DNA of 64,000 nt from DATATV01 sp035551355. GTDB taxonomy: Bacteria > Actinomycetota > Actinomycetes > Mycobacteriales > Pseudonocardiaceae. Position numbers and translations under genes: made by a program. Positions within the stretch are counted from its first letter, which is position 1. Every line of letters starts with the position of its first letter. Shown here one piece after another: positions 24,305 to 32,230 of the stretch. Below the pieces are notes generated by a model, which saw nothing but the letters and a program-made list of their open reading frames with translations, made no database searches and was not told where the DNA came from. Location of the stretch: positions 1-64,000 of the forward strand of contig DASZNF010000011.1 in NCBI GenBank assembly GCA_035551355.1, in the 5' to 3' direction.

Positions 24305-24819
24305 CGCTACTCCTTATTTGAGAAATGAATCCTGCAGGGACTCAAATGGAGCGGACAGCACGCCCCCTCTTTTCGATTCGTCGTCGAATCAGCGGGGCCG
24401 TGAGATGAGTTTGCGCACCGGTCCTACCGGCTGACAAGAGCGTCTCACCTGGCGATCTCCGACGAAAGCGGGGAAAAGGTTCGCCTCCCGTGAAACCCGC
24501 AGCTCAGCGCCTCGAAACCGGCCCGGGAAGCGCCTCCGGTGATCACCACCAAGAAATAACATTTAACAGTACGGGTCCGTTTAATAACGTTGCGTAACCC
24601 GAATTAGTCTTCCGCGGAGCCGGTCGGGCACCGCCCTTGCGACACATCGCCGAAACCGGCCGGTCACCCGCGGAGTAGCCTGGAAGGGCCAGCACGGCGG
24701 GTGCCCGACCGGGTGCTCCCCTGGCCGGCACGCCGGCGCGCACCACCAGCGGCACTCCCGGCGCGCTTCGACACGTGTCCGCACTTGGGCCCGAGAGGCC
24801 CCGGAAACTTGGAGGAGCA
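24305..24819. other. 515-bp intergenic region upstream of ilvD
   Basis: No gene recognised. The part 24555-24600 is unusually AT-rich for this genome and may hold promoters. A perfect 12-bp inverted repeat, CGGTCGGGCACC (24621-24632) and GGTGCCCGACCG (24700-24711), is separated by 67 bases and could fold in the ilvD leader. No branched-chain leader peptide with a U-tract terminator was found here, unlike ilvB and cimA. Confidence 0.5.
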
Positions 24820-26664
24820 GTGCCACAACTGCGCTCCCGCACCACAACCCACGGCCGCAACGCGGCGGGCGCCCGCTCGCTGTGGCGGGCCACCGGAATG
24901 ACCGACAGCGACTTCGGCAAGCCGATCGTGGCCATCGCCAACTCCTACACCCAGTTCGTGCCCGGCCATGTGCACCTCAAGGACATGGGCGAGCTGGTCG
25001 CCTCCGCGGTGCGCGAGGCCGGCGGGGTGGCCCGGGAGTTCCACACCATCGCGGTGGACGACGGCATCGCCATGGGCCACTCCGGCATGCTCTACTCGCT
25101 GCCCTCCCGCGAGATCATCTCCGACTCGGTGGAGTACATGGCCAACGCGCACCAGGCCGACGCGCTGGTGTGCATCTCCAACTGCGACAAGATCACCCCG
25201 GGCATGCTCAACGCCGCGATGCGACTGAACATCCCGACCGTGTTCGTGTCCGGCGGGCCGATGGAGGCGGGCAAGGCGGTCGTGGTGGACGGCGTGGCCC
25301 ACGCGCCCACCGACCTGATCACCACCATCTCGGCCTCGGCCAACTCGGAGATCGACGAGGAGGGCCTGGCCACCGTCGAGCGCTCGGCCTGCCCGACCTG
25401 CGGCTCCTGCTCGGGCATGTTCACCGCCAACTCGATGAACTGCCTGACCGAGGCGCTGGGCCTCGCGCTGCCCGGCAACGGCTCCACCCTGGCCACCCAC
25501 GCCGCCCGCAAGGACCTGTTCCTCAACGCCGGGCGCACCGTGGTGGAGCTGGCCAAGCGCTGGTACGAGCAGGACGACGAGACGGCGCTGCCCCGCTCGA
25601 TCGCCAGCCCTGCGGCGTTCCGCAACGCGATGGCGCTGGACATGGCCATGGGCGGCTCGACCAACACAGTGCTGCACATCCTGGCCGCGGCCAACGAGGG
25701 CGAGGTGCCCTTCACCCTGGCCGACATCGACGAGATCAGCCGCAACGTGCCGTGCCTGTCCAAGGTCGCGCCGAACTCCAACTACCACATGGAGGACGTG
25801 CACCGGGCCGGCGGCATCCCGGCCATCCTTGGCGAGCTGGACCGGGGCGGGAAACTGGACCGCGCGGTGCACTCGGTGCACTCGGCCAACCTGACCGACT
25901 GGCTCGGCGAGTGGGACGTGCGCGCCGAATCGCCGTCCGAGCGGGCGATCGCACTGTTCCACGCCGCGCCCGGCGGGGTGCGCACCACCGCGGCGTTCTC
26001 CACCAACAACCAGTGGGACAGTCTGGACACCGACGCCGCGGCGGGCTGTATCCGCGACGTCGAGCACGCCTACAGCAAGGAAGGCGGGCTGATGGTGCTG
26101 CGCGGCAACCTCGCCGAACACGGCGCGGTGATCAAGGCCGCGGGCGTGGACGAGGAGCTGTGGCAGTTCACCGGGCCGGCGCGCGTGGTGGAAAGCCAGG
26201 AGCAGGCGGTCTCGGCGATCCTGGGCAAGCAGATCAACCCCGGCGACGTGGTGGTGATCCGCTACGAGGGTCCCTCCGGCGGCCCGGGCATGCAGGAAAT
26301 GCTGCACCCGACGGCGTTCCTGAAGGGCGCGGGCCTTGGCAAGGCGTGCGCGCTGATCACCGACGGCCGGTTCTCCGGTGGCACCTCGGGCCTGTCCATC
26401 GGGCACATCTCCCCGGAGGCGGCCGACGGTGGGCTGATCGCGCTGGTGGAGGAGGGCGACCAGATCCAGATCGACGTCGGCGCCCGCAAGCTGGAGCTGC
26501 TGGTGGACAAGGCGGTGCTGGCCGAGCGCCGGGCCAAGATGGAGGCCTCGGAGCGGCCGTGGCAGCCGGTCGACCGGGTCCGCCCGGTCACCCAGGCGCT
26601 GCGGGCCTACGCCCGGATGGCGACCTCGGCGCACACCGGCGCGGTCCGCGACGTGAACCGCTGA
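24820..26664 (+). CDS. ilvD: Dihydroxy-acid dehydratase
   Basis: 614 residues. Fe-S/active-site motifs SNCDKITPGMLNAAM and CPTCGSCSGMFTANSMNCL are intact, with GRFSGGTSGLSIGHISPEAA near the C-terminus. It dehydrates dihydroxyisovalerate and dihydroxymethylvalerate, the penultimate step to Val and Ile/Leu. GTG 24820 (VPQLRSRTTTHGRNAAGARS) is preceded by GGAGGAGCA and matches the family N-terminus; an upstream ATG at 24775 adds unrelated residues. It is transcribed alone, ending at a strong terminator. Confidence 0.96.
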   Translation: MPQLRSRTTTHGRNAAGARSLWRATGMTDSDFGKPIVAIANSYTQFVPGHVHLKDMGELVASAVREAGGVAREFHTIAVDDGIAMGHSGMLYSLPSREIISDSVEYMANAHQADALVCISNCDKITPGMLNAAMRLNIPTVFVSGGPMEAGKAVVVDGVAHAPTDLITTISASANSEIDEEGLATVERSACPTCGSCSGMFTANSMNCLTEALGLALPGNGSTLATHAARKDLFLNAGRTVVELAKRWYEQDDETALPRSIASPAAFRNAMALDMAMGGSTNTVLHILAAANEGEVPFTLADIDEISRNVPCLSKVAPNSNYHMEDVHRAGGIPAILGELDRGGKLDRAVHSVHSANLTDWLGEWDVRAESPSERAIALFHAAPGGVRTTAAFSTNNQWDSLDTDAAAGCIRDVEHAYSKEGGLMVLRGNLAEHGAVIKAAGVDEELWQFTGPARVVESQEQAVSAILGKQINPGDVVVIRYEGPSGGPGMQEMLHPTAFLKGAGLGKACALITDGRFSGGTSGLSIGHISPEAADGGLIALVEEGDQIQIDVGARKLELLVDKAVLAERRAKMEASERPWQPVDRVRPVTQALRAYARMATSAHTGAVRDVNR

Positions 26665-26679
26665 TTTGACCGAAAACCC

Positions 26680-26714
26680 AAGCGCCGCCCCGGTTTCGCA
26701 CCGGGGCGGCGCTT
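26680..26714. terminator. Bidirectional terminator between ilvD and DoxX gene
   Basis: Perfect 15-bp stem (26680-26694 with 26700-26714, TTCGC loop) between convergent gene ends. Confidence 0.85.
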
Positions 26715-26730
26715 CGCGTATGAGGGTTGG

Positions 26731-27567
26731 TCAGACGGTGAGCGGTTTGTGCAGCACGATCCAGACCGCGGCCGACGCGCCAAGACCGATGATCAGCAGC
26801 ACGATGCCGTTGGCCACCGGATGCCGGAACCAGGGGGTGGGCCGGTCCAACGCGGCCCGGCCGGGGCCGGTGAACAACAGGGCCAGCGCGGCCAGTCCGA
26901 CGATCAGCTCCAGTTGGTAGCCGCCGGGGGCGAAGAAGCCCAGCTTCCACTTCATCAGCACCACGTTGGCCAGCACGCCCAGGATGCCCGCGGCGCCCAG
27001 CGAGGTGAACAGGCCCAGCACGAGCAGCGCGCCGCCGGCCAGTTCGGTCACGCCGGTGACCCAGGCCAGGATGGTGGTCTGGGAGTAGCCCGCGGCGGCC
27101 AGGAACTGGGCCAGGCCGTGGATGCCGGTGCCATGGAACAGGCCGAACACGTGCTGCAGGCCGTGTGCGATGGCCACGCCACCGACGGCCAGCCGCAGGA
27201 TCAGCAGGCCGAAGTCGGCCCCGCCGTGCCAGCGGGCCGGGGATCTGCCCTCCGCGTCGTCGAAGCCGGAGTCGAAACCGCCGGGCGGGAAGGCGCCCTC
27301 GTCGATTCCGTCCGGGTCGTACGCGCCGGACCCGCCGCGACCGCCGACCGAGGTGCCCGCGGGCAGCTTCTCGGTGGCGCCGCCCGGGTGGTAGACACCC
27401 TGGTCGTCGAATTCGTCGTCGAACGCCGAATCCTCGAACTGATGGGCGGGGTCCTGGCCGGAGGAGTTGTAGGTCGATCCCGAGCCGCCGGACGACTGCG
27501 AGGGGGTGAAGAAGAAGTCACCTTCCCCCTGGCCGGACGACCGCGGGCGATCGGAGTGCGTGCTCAC
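26731..27567 (-). CDS. DoxX-family membrane protein
   Basis: 278 residues. Residues 1-115 are a Gly/Ser/Asp-rich disordered segment. Four hydrophobic helices follow (LILRLAVGGVAIAHGLQHVF, TILAWVTGVTELAGGALLVL, the LGVLANVVLMKWKLGFF region, LIVGLAALALLF, plus a C-terminal one), typical of DoxX/MauE proteins. In mycobacteria Rv3005c at the same position acts with SodA and the thiosulfate sulfurtransferase SseA in a membrane oxidoreductase complex. GTG 27567. It may be co-transcribed with the dehydrogenase gene 52 bases upstream. Confidence 0.85.
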   Translation of the reverse strand: MSTHSDRPRSSGQGEGDFFFTPSQSSGGSGSTYNSSGQDPAHQFEDSAFDDEFDDQGVYHPGGATEKLPAGTSVGGRGGSGAYDPDGIDEGAFPPGGFDSGFDDAEGRSPARWHGGADFGLLILRLAVGGVAIAHGLQHVFGLFHGTGIHGLAQFLAAAGYSQTTILAWVTGVTELAGGALLVLGLFTSLGAAGILGVLANVVLMKWKLGFFAPGGYQLELIVGLAALALLFTGPGRAALDRPTPWFRHPVANGIVLLIIGLGASAAVWIVLHKPLTV

Positions 27568-27619
27568 GGCCCCGCACGGTACGCGATTTCACCCGATAAG
27601 GGGACCCCGTGACGGAAAG

Positions 27620-28534
27620 TCAGTATTCGCCGCGGACCAGGTTCCGGGGCCTTTCCCCACGTGAGAAGCGGATGATCTCCTCCGCCGCGATCTTCCAGGC
27701 CCGGTCCTCGTGCCCGGTGCAGGTGCCGCCCTGGTGCGGGAAGAGGACCAGGCCCGGCATCCTCCACAGTGGATGATCCGGAGGAAGCGGTTCCGGGTCG
27801 GTGACGTCCAGAACCGCGCGCAGCCGTCCGGCGTCCAGTTCGGCCACCAGCGCGTCGGTGTCCACCACCGGCCCGCGCGCGGCGTTCACCAGCACCGCGT
27901 CGTCCGGCATCCGGGCCAGGAATTCCGCGTCGACGAGTTTGGTGGTGGCACTGGTCAGCGGCACCACGACGACCACGATGTGGTGATCGCCGAGTAGCTG
28001 CGGCAGTTCGTCCACGCCGTGCACGCCGTCCCGCTTGGTCCGGCCGACCATGGTGGTCGCGGTGTCGAACAGGTTCAGCCGGGTCGCGATGGCCTCGCCG
28101 ATGTCGCCCGCGCCCACGATCAGCGCGCGTTTGCCCTGCAGGGTGTCGGTGCGGTGCTGATTCCACCGCGCGGCCCGCTGGTCGGCGGCGAACTGGCCGA
28201 ACTCCCGGTAGACGCCGATAAGGCCGCCGACCACCAGTTCGGCGGTGCTCACGTTGTGCGCGCCGCGGCAGGTGGACAGCAGCATCCGCTCGGGCACCTG
28301 GCCGATCCACAGTTCCGCGCCCGCGGATAGCAGCTGCACGTACTCCAGCTCGGGCAGCTTCGGCACCAGCTCCAGTTCCCGGCCCTTGGACAGGAATCCG
28401 GGCACCAGCACGTTCGCTTCGTCGGCGCCCTCGGGCAGCGGTTCGTCCAGGGCGTAACGCAGCGGCCGGATGCCGTCCACACCGGACAGCCGGTCCACGC
28501 CGTGTTCGTCGGGCACCAACACCGTGATGGTCAC
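27620..28534 (-). CDS. D-isomer-specific 2-hydroxyacid dehydrogenase
   Basis: 304 residues. The NAD(P)-binding domain has ALIVGAGDIGEAIATRLNLF, the substrate Arg in VNAARGPVVDTDALV, and a later ...LFPHQGGTC segment with the catalytic His. The family interconverts 2-keto and D-2-hydroxy acids; the closest behaviour may be glyoxylate or phosphoglycerate-like, not resolved. It is shorter than SerA and lacks ACT domains. Start ATG 28534. Divergent from the alpha/beta hydrolase. Confidence 0.88.
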   Translation of the reverse strand: MTITVLVPDEHGVDRLSGVDGIRPLRYALDEPLPEGADEANVLVPGFLSKGRELELVPKLPELEYVQLLSAGAELWIGQVPERMLLSTCRGAHNVSTAELVVGGLIGVYREFGQFAADQRAARWNQHRTDTLQGKRALIVGAGDIGEAIATRLNLFDTATTMVGRTKRDGVHGVDELPQLLGDHHIVVVVVPLTSATTKLVDAEFLARMPDDAVLVNAARGPVVDTDALVAELDAGRLRAVLDVTDPEPLPPDHPLWRMPGLVLFPHQGGTCTGHEDRAWKIAAEEIIRFSRGERPRNLVRGEY

Positions 28535-28596
28535 GGATATGCACGATAGTCACCCGATCTCTTGTGCGATCCGGGAGCTGCGGCACACTTACCGGG

Positions 28597-29559
28597 GTGC
28601 GGGAACACCACATCCGGTCGGCCGACGGCACCCGGATCCTGGCTTGGCGAACCGTCACCGACGGTCCGGACGTCCTGCTGTGCCCGGGGCTGGGCACCAT
28701 GCCGGAGGCGTGGCCGACGCTGTTCGGGCCGGACCCCGGCGTACGCGTGCACAGCTGGTACCACCGCGGCACCCTCGGCTCGGACCGGCCCTCGGACGAG
28801 ACGCGGATCACACTCGACGACCACCTGGCCGACGCGCTGGCCGTGCTGGCCGACGCGGACATCGGACCTGTGGTGGTGATGGGCTGGTCGGCCGGGGTCG
28901 CGGTGGCCTGCGAACTGGCCCGCCGGTACCCCGATCTGGTGGCCGGGCTGCTGCTGGTCGCGGGCACCCCGGGCGACGTGTTCGGCGGCGTACTGGGCCT
29001 GCGGGACCTGCCGCCGAAGGTGCGTGCCGCGCTGACCGAGGCGCTGGCCCGCACCGGCGACCGGCTGGCCGACTCGGCCGGGCCGCTGGTCAACGCGGTG
29101 CTGCGGCGGCTGCCGGTGAACACGCTGACCGCGACCGCGGTGCGGCACTCCGGGCTGATGCGGCCCACCAGCGACACCGCCGACGTGGTGCGCGCGGGCC
29201 GGCGGTTCCAGCGACACGACTTCGGCTGGTACGCCAAGCTGGCGCTGGCCCTGGTGGTCGAGCCGCCCCGCCCGATCGTCGGCATCCACTGCCCGGTGAC
29301 CCTGCTCATCGGCCGCCACGACCCGCTGGCCGGCAGCCGCCAGGCGATGGCCGGGCTGGCCGGGCTGCCGCAGACCCGGGTGCGCACGCTCCCGGCCAGC
29401 CATTTCCTGCCGCTGGAGCAGCCGGACGAGCTGGCCGAGGAGCTGGCGCGGCTGATCGAGCGGGCCGACGCGGTGCGCGCCGCGCAGTACTGGCGGGTGC
29501 CCCCGACCCCGGTAACCACCGGCTCTCACCAGACGCTCACGCCGTCCCACCTACCCTGA
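28597..29559 (+). CDS. Alpha/beta hydrolase
   Basis: 320 residues from the GTG chosen at 28597 (VREHHIRSADGTRILAWR). The nucleophile elbow is GWSAG with S98, the acid is D in LIGRHDPLAG and the His is in PASHFLPLEQPDE. The substrate is not predictable; the family includes esterases, lipases and C-C hydrolases. A possible -10 (ACACTT, 28585-28590) lies 6 bases before this GTG, favouring leaderless translation; an upstream GTG at 28564 is less likely. The LppZ-like gene starts six bases past its stop. Confidence 0.82.
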   Translation: MREHHIRSADGTRILAWRTVTDGPDVLLCPGLGTMPEAWPTLFGPDPGVRVHSWYHRGTLGSDRPSDETRITLDDHLADALAVLADADIGPVVVMGWSAGVAVACELARRYPDLVAGLLLVAGTPGDVFGGVLGLRDLPPKVRAALTEALARTGDRLADSAGPLVNAVLRRLPVNTLTATAVRHSGLMRPTSDTADVVRAGRRFQRHDFGWYAKLALALVVEPPRPIVGIHCPVTLLIGRHDPLAGSRQAMAGLAGLPQTRVRTLPASHFLPLEQPDELAEELARLIERADAVRAAQYWRVPPTPVTTGSHQTLTPSHLP

Positions 29560-29564
29560 ATGCC

Positions 29565-30773
29565 GTGATCGCACGTTTCGCAGCCCGGCCGGTGCGCCTG
29601 CTGGCCATGCTCGCGCTGGCGGGCGTCGCGGTCACCGGATGCGCGAACTTCTCCGGCCAGGACGCCCAGGCCGCGCCGACCACATGGAGCGCCGAGCCGA
29701 CGCTGACCCCGGAGAACGCACCCGAGCCCTCCATGCCCGGCTCGGGCGGCAGCTCGCAGAACAACGGCGGCAACAGCGGCGGCTCGTCCACCGCGGTGCC
29801 GCCTCCGCAGGGCTGCACCGACTACAACCCGGCGGTGATCGCCACCTGCCTGGACACGGTCGACGCGGTGGCCGCGCTGCCCAGTTCGCCCACCGACCCG
29901 GTGGTGCTGGCCGCGGAGCGCTCGACCGGCCGGATTCTCAAGGTGCAGAAGGGAAAGCCGGCCACCGTGCTGGCCACGCTGAGTGTGGACACCACCGGCG
30001 GAGGCGGCCTGACCGGTCTGGCCCTGTCCCCCAGTTACACCTCCGACCAGCTGATCTTCGCCTACATCACCACCCCGACCGACAACCGCGTGGTCCGCAT
30101 CGCCCCCGGGGACACCCCCAAGCCGATCCTCACCGGCATTCCGCGCGGCGCCACCGACAACCGCGGCGTGCTGGCGCTGGACCACACGGGCGCGCTCCTG
30201 GTCGCCACCGGCGACGCGGGCAACCCCGCCAACTCGGCCAACCCGGCCTCGTTGGCCGGCAAGGTGTTGCGCATCGACGTGGACGGCACACCCGCCCAGG
30301 GCGACCCCACCCCGAACTCCTCGGTCCTCGCCTCCGGGCTGGTCAATCCCGGTGGGCTGTGCAGCTCGCTGGACGGCACCAAGACCTGGGTCACCGACGA
30401 CGCGGGCACCGCCGACCTGCTCTACCGGTTCCAGCTCAACCAGACGCAGACCCTGTCCCAGGCGGCCTGGAGCTGGCCGGACAAGCCGGGAGTCGCCGGG
30501 TGCGCGGCGTTCTCCTCCTCGGTGCTGGTCAGCACCTCGACCGCGGGCAACGTGCAGTCCCTGGCGCTGAACTCGGACGGCTCGTTCTCCGGCACACCGC
30601 AGGTGGCGCTGGCCGGGAACCAGGGGTTCGGCCGACTGTCCGGAATGGACATCCTGAGCGACTCCAGCGCGTTGGCCGGGACGGTGAACAAAGCCGGCGG
30701 CACGCCGGTGTCGAGTGACGACCGGGTGGTGCTGATCTCCGGCGCGAGCGCCCTGCCGCCGGGCCGCGACTAG
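29565..30773 (+). CDS. LppZ-like lipoprotein, glucose/sorbosone dehydrogenase fold
   Basis: 402 residues with a lipoprotein signal: RPVRLLAMLALAGVAVTGC, lipobox VTGC. A Gly/Ser/Pro-rich linker to about residue 85 is followed by a six-bladed propeller-like domain (GGGGLTGLALSPSYTSDQLI, LRIDVDGTPAQGDPTPNSS, ASGLVNPGGL). It resembles PQQ-dependent sugar dehydrogenases and Rv3006 (LppZ), at the equivalent position next to DoxX. Whether it binds PQQ is uncertain. Anchored outside the cytoplasmic membrane. GTG 29565 with TACCCT seven bases upstream suggests a leaderless start, so it may have its own promoter inside the hydrolase gene. Confidence 0.85.
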   Translation: MIARFAARPVRLLAMLALAGVAVTGCANFSGQDAQAAPTTWSAEPTLTPENAPEPSMPGSGGSSQNNGGNSGGSSTAVPPPQGCTDYNPAVIATCLDTVDAVAALPSSPTDPVVLAAERSTGRILKVQKGKPATVLATLSVDTTGGGGLTGLALSPSYTSDQLIFAYITTPTDNRVVRIAPGDTPKPILTGIPRGATDNRGVLALDHTGALLVATGDAGNPANSANPASLAGKVLRIDVDGTPAQGDPTPNSSVLASGLVNPGGLCSSLDGTKTWVTDDAGTADLLYRFQLNQTQTLSQAAWSWPDKPGVAGCAAFSSSVLVSTSTAGNVQSLALNSDGSFSGTPQVALAGNQGFGRLSGMDILSDSSALAGTVNKAGGTPVSSDDRVVLISGASALPPGRD

Positions 30774-30830
30774 TGCGGGTCCGGCAATTCCGGGATTAAC
30801 TTCTCCTGGCGGGCGCGCTGTCGACGCTGG

Positions 30831-32210
30831 TCACTCGGCTGGCAAACGCTTGCGCACCACCAGGTAACCGAGCAGCGCCACGACCGCCAGCCCCAGCGCG
30901 ATGGCCAGATCGCGGGGGCTTTGCTGGGCCAGCGCCAGCACCACGCCACCGATCGCGATCACCGGCGGCACCGGCCACAACGGCATCCGGAAGGCCCGCC
31001 CGGCCGGGCGATCGGCGCGGCGGGTGCGGATCCGGCTGACCAGGGCGGACACCGCGACCAGAAGATAGATCGTCACGATCACCACGCCGGTGAAGGTGAT
31101 CAGCTCGTTCAGCGAACTGAACACACACAGCAAACCGTTGCCCACGAACAGGAACGCGAAGCCCAGCACCGGAACCTGGGTGCGCGGCGAGACATAACCG
31201 AAGAAGCGGCCGAGCGGTCCGGGGAGCATGCGGTCGCGCGCGGCGGCGTAGTAGATCCTTGCGTAGCCCAGGTTTCCGGCCAGGCCGGTGTCGAACATGG
31301 CGATCACGACCCCGACGATCAGGACGGTCGCGCCGGTGGGGCCGAGGACCTGGCGGGCGATGTCGGACAGGGGTGAGTCGGCGTTCATGGCCGCGCTCAG
31401 GTTCGGGATGGCCAGCGTGGCCGCGATGACGGCGAGGATCTCGATGACCACCGCGATTCCGGCCGACAGCACCACCGCGCGGGGCAGGGTGCGGCGAGTA
31501 CCGCTGGTCTCCTCGGCGAAGTAGAGCGGCCAGTCGTAGCCGTTGAAGGCGAACAGGGCGGGCACCACGGCGCCTAACAGCCCGGCCACGCCGACCGGGC
31601 CGAGCGCGCCGCCCGCGCTCGCGATCCGGGGTGCGGTGAACGGGTGGCTGCCGGGGGCGCCGTGCGCGAACGCGACTCCGGTGAAGACCAGCACGACGGC
31701 CAGTTCGAGCACCAGCATCAGCGCCGCGATCCAGCTGGCCGGGGACACCTTGCCCACCGACAACGCGGTGACCAGCACCATCATCAACAGTGCCAGCCAG
31801 CCCACGGTCAACCCGGTGGAGGCGATGGAGTTCAGGTAGGTGGCGGCCGCGGTGAGGATGGACGCGGTGACGACCAGGCCCAGCAACAGGAACAGCACGA
31901 CGGTCGCGCCGCCGAACACCGGCCCCAGCGCCTTGCGGACGATCGTGTACGCGCCACCCGCCGACGGGAACAACCCGCCCAGCTCGGCGTAGCACAACGA
32001 CATGGCCAGCGCGATCAGGCCGCCGATGACGAACGCCCAGACGATTCCGCTGCCCGCAAGGGAGAGACCGGAGCCGTAGACCAGGAAGACCGAGGTGGTC
32101 GGCGAGATCGCGGACACCGCGATGGCCAGCACGTTCCACGGGCGCAACGCACCACCGGCCAGCCCGCGCCGGTTCGTCGTGGCTTCCGCGTCTCGCCGCA
32201 CCTCGGTCAT
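30831..32210 (-). CDS. APC-family amino-acid permease
   Basis: 459 residues with about 12 hydrophobic helices. The family signature starts early: LAIAVSAISPTTSVFLVYGS and ELGGLFPSAGGAYTIVRKAL. It is an integral inner-membrane proton-coupled or exchanging amino-acid transporter; substrate not resolvable. It begins 20 bases after the glutaminase-like gene on the same strand, so the two are probably an operon. That makes glutamate or related products plausible cargo, by inference only. Confidence 0.9.
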   Translation of the reverse strand: MTEVRRDAEATTNRRGLAGGALRPWNVLAIAVSAISPTTSVFLVYGSGLSLAGSGIVWAFVIGGLIALAMSLCYAELGGLFPSAGGAYTIVRKALGPVFGGATVVLFLLLGLVVTASILTAAATYLNSIASTGLTVGWLALLMMVLVTALSVGKVSPASWIAALMLVLELAVVLVFTGVAFAHGAPGSHPFTAPRIASAGGALGPVGVAGLLGAVVPALFAFNGYDWPLYFAEETSGTRRTLPRAVVLSAGIAVVIEILAVIAATLAIPNLSAAMNADSPLSDIARQVLGPTGATVLIVGVVIAMFDTGLAGNLGYARIYYAAARDRMLPGPLGRFFGYVSPRTQVPVLGFAFLFVGNGLLCVFSSLNELITFTGVVIVTIYLLVAVSALVSRIRTRRADRPAGRAFRMPLWPVPPVIAIGGVVLALAQQSPRDLAIALGLAVVALLGYLVVRKRLPAE

Positions 32211-32230
32211 CTGACTCCTTCGATCCGGAG

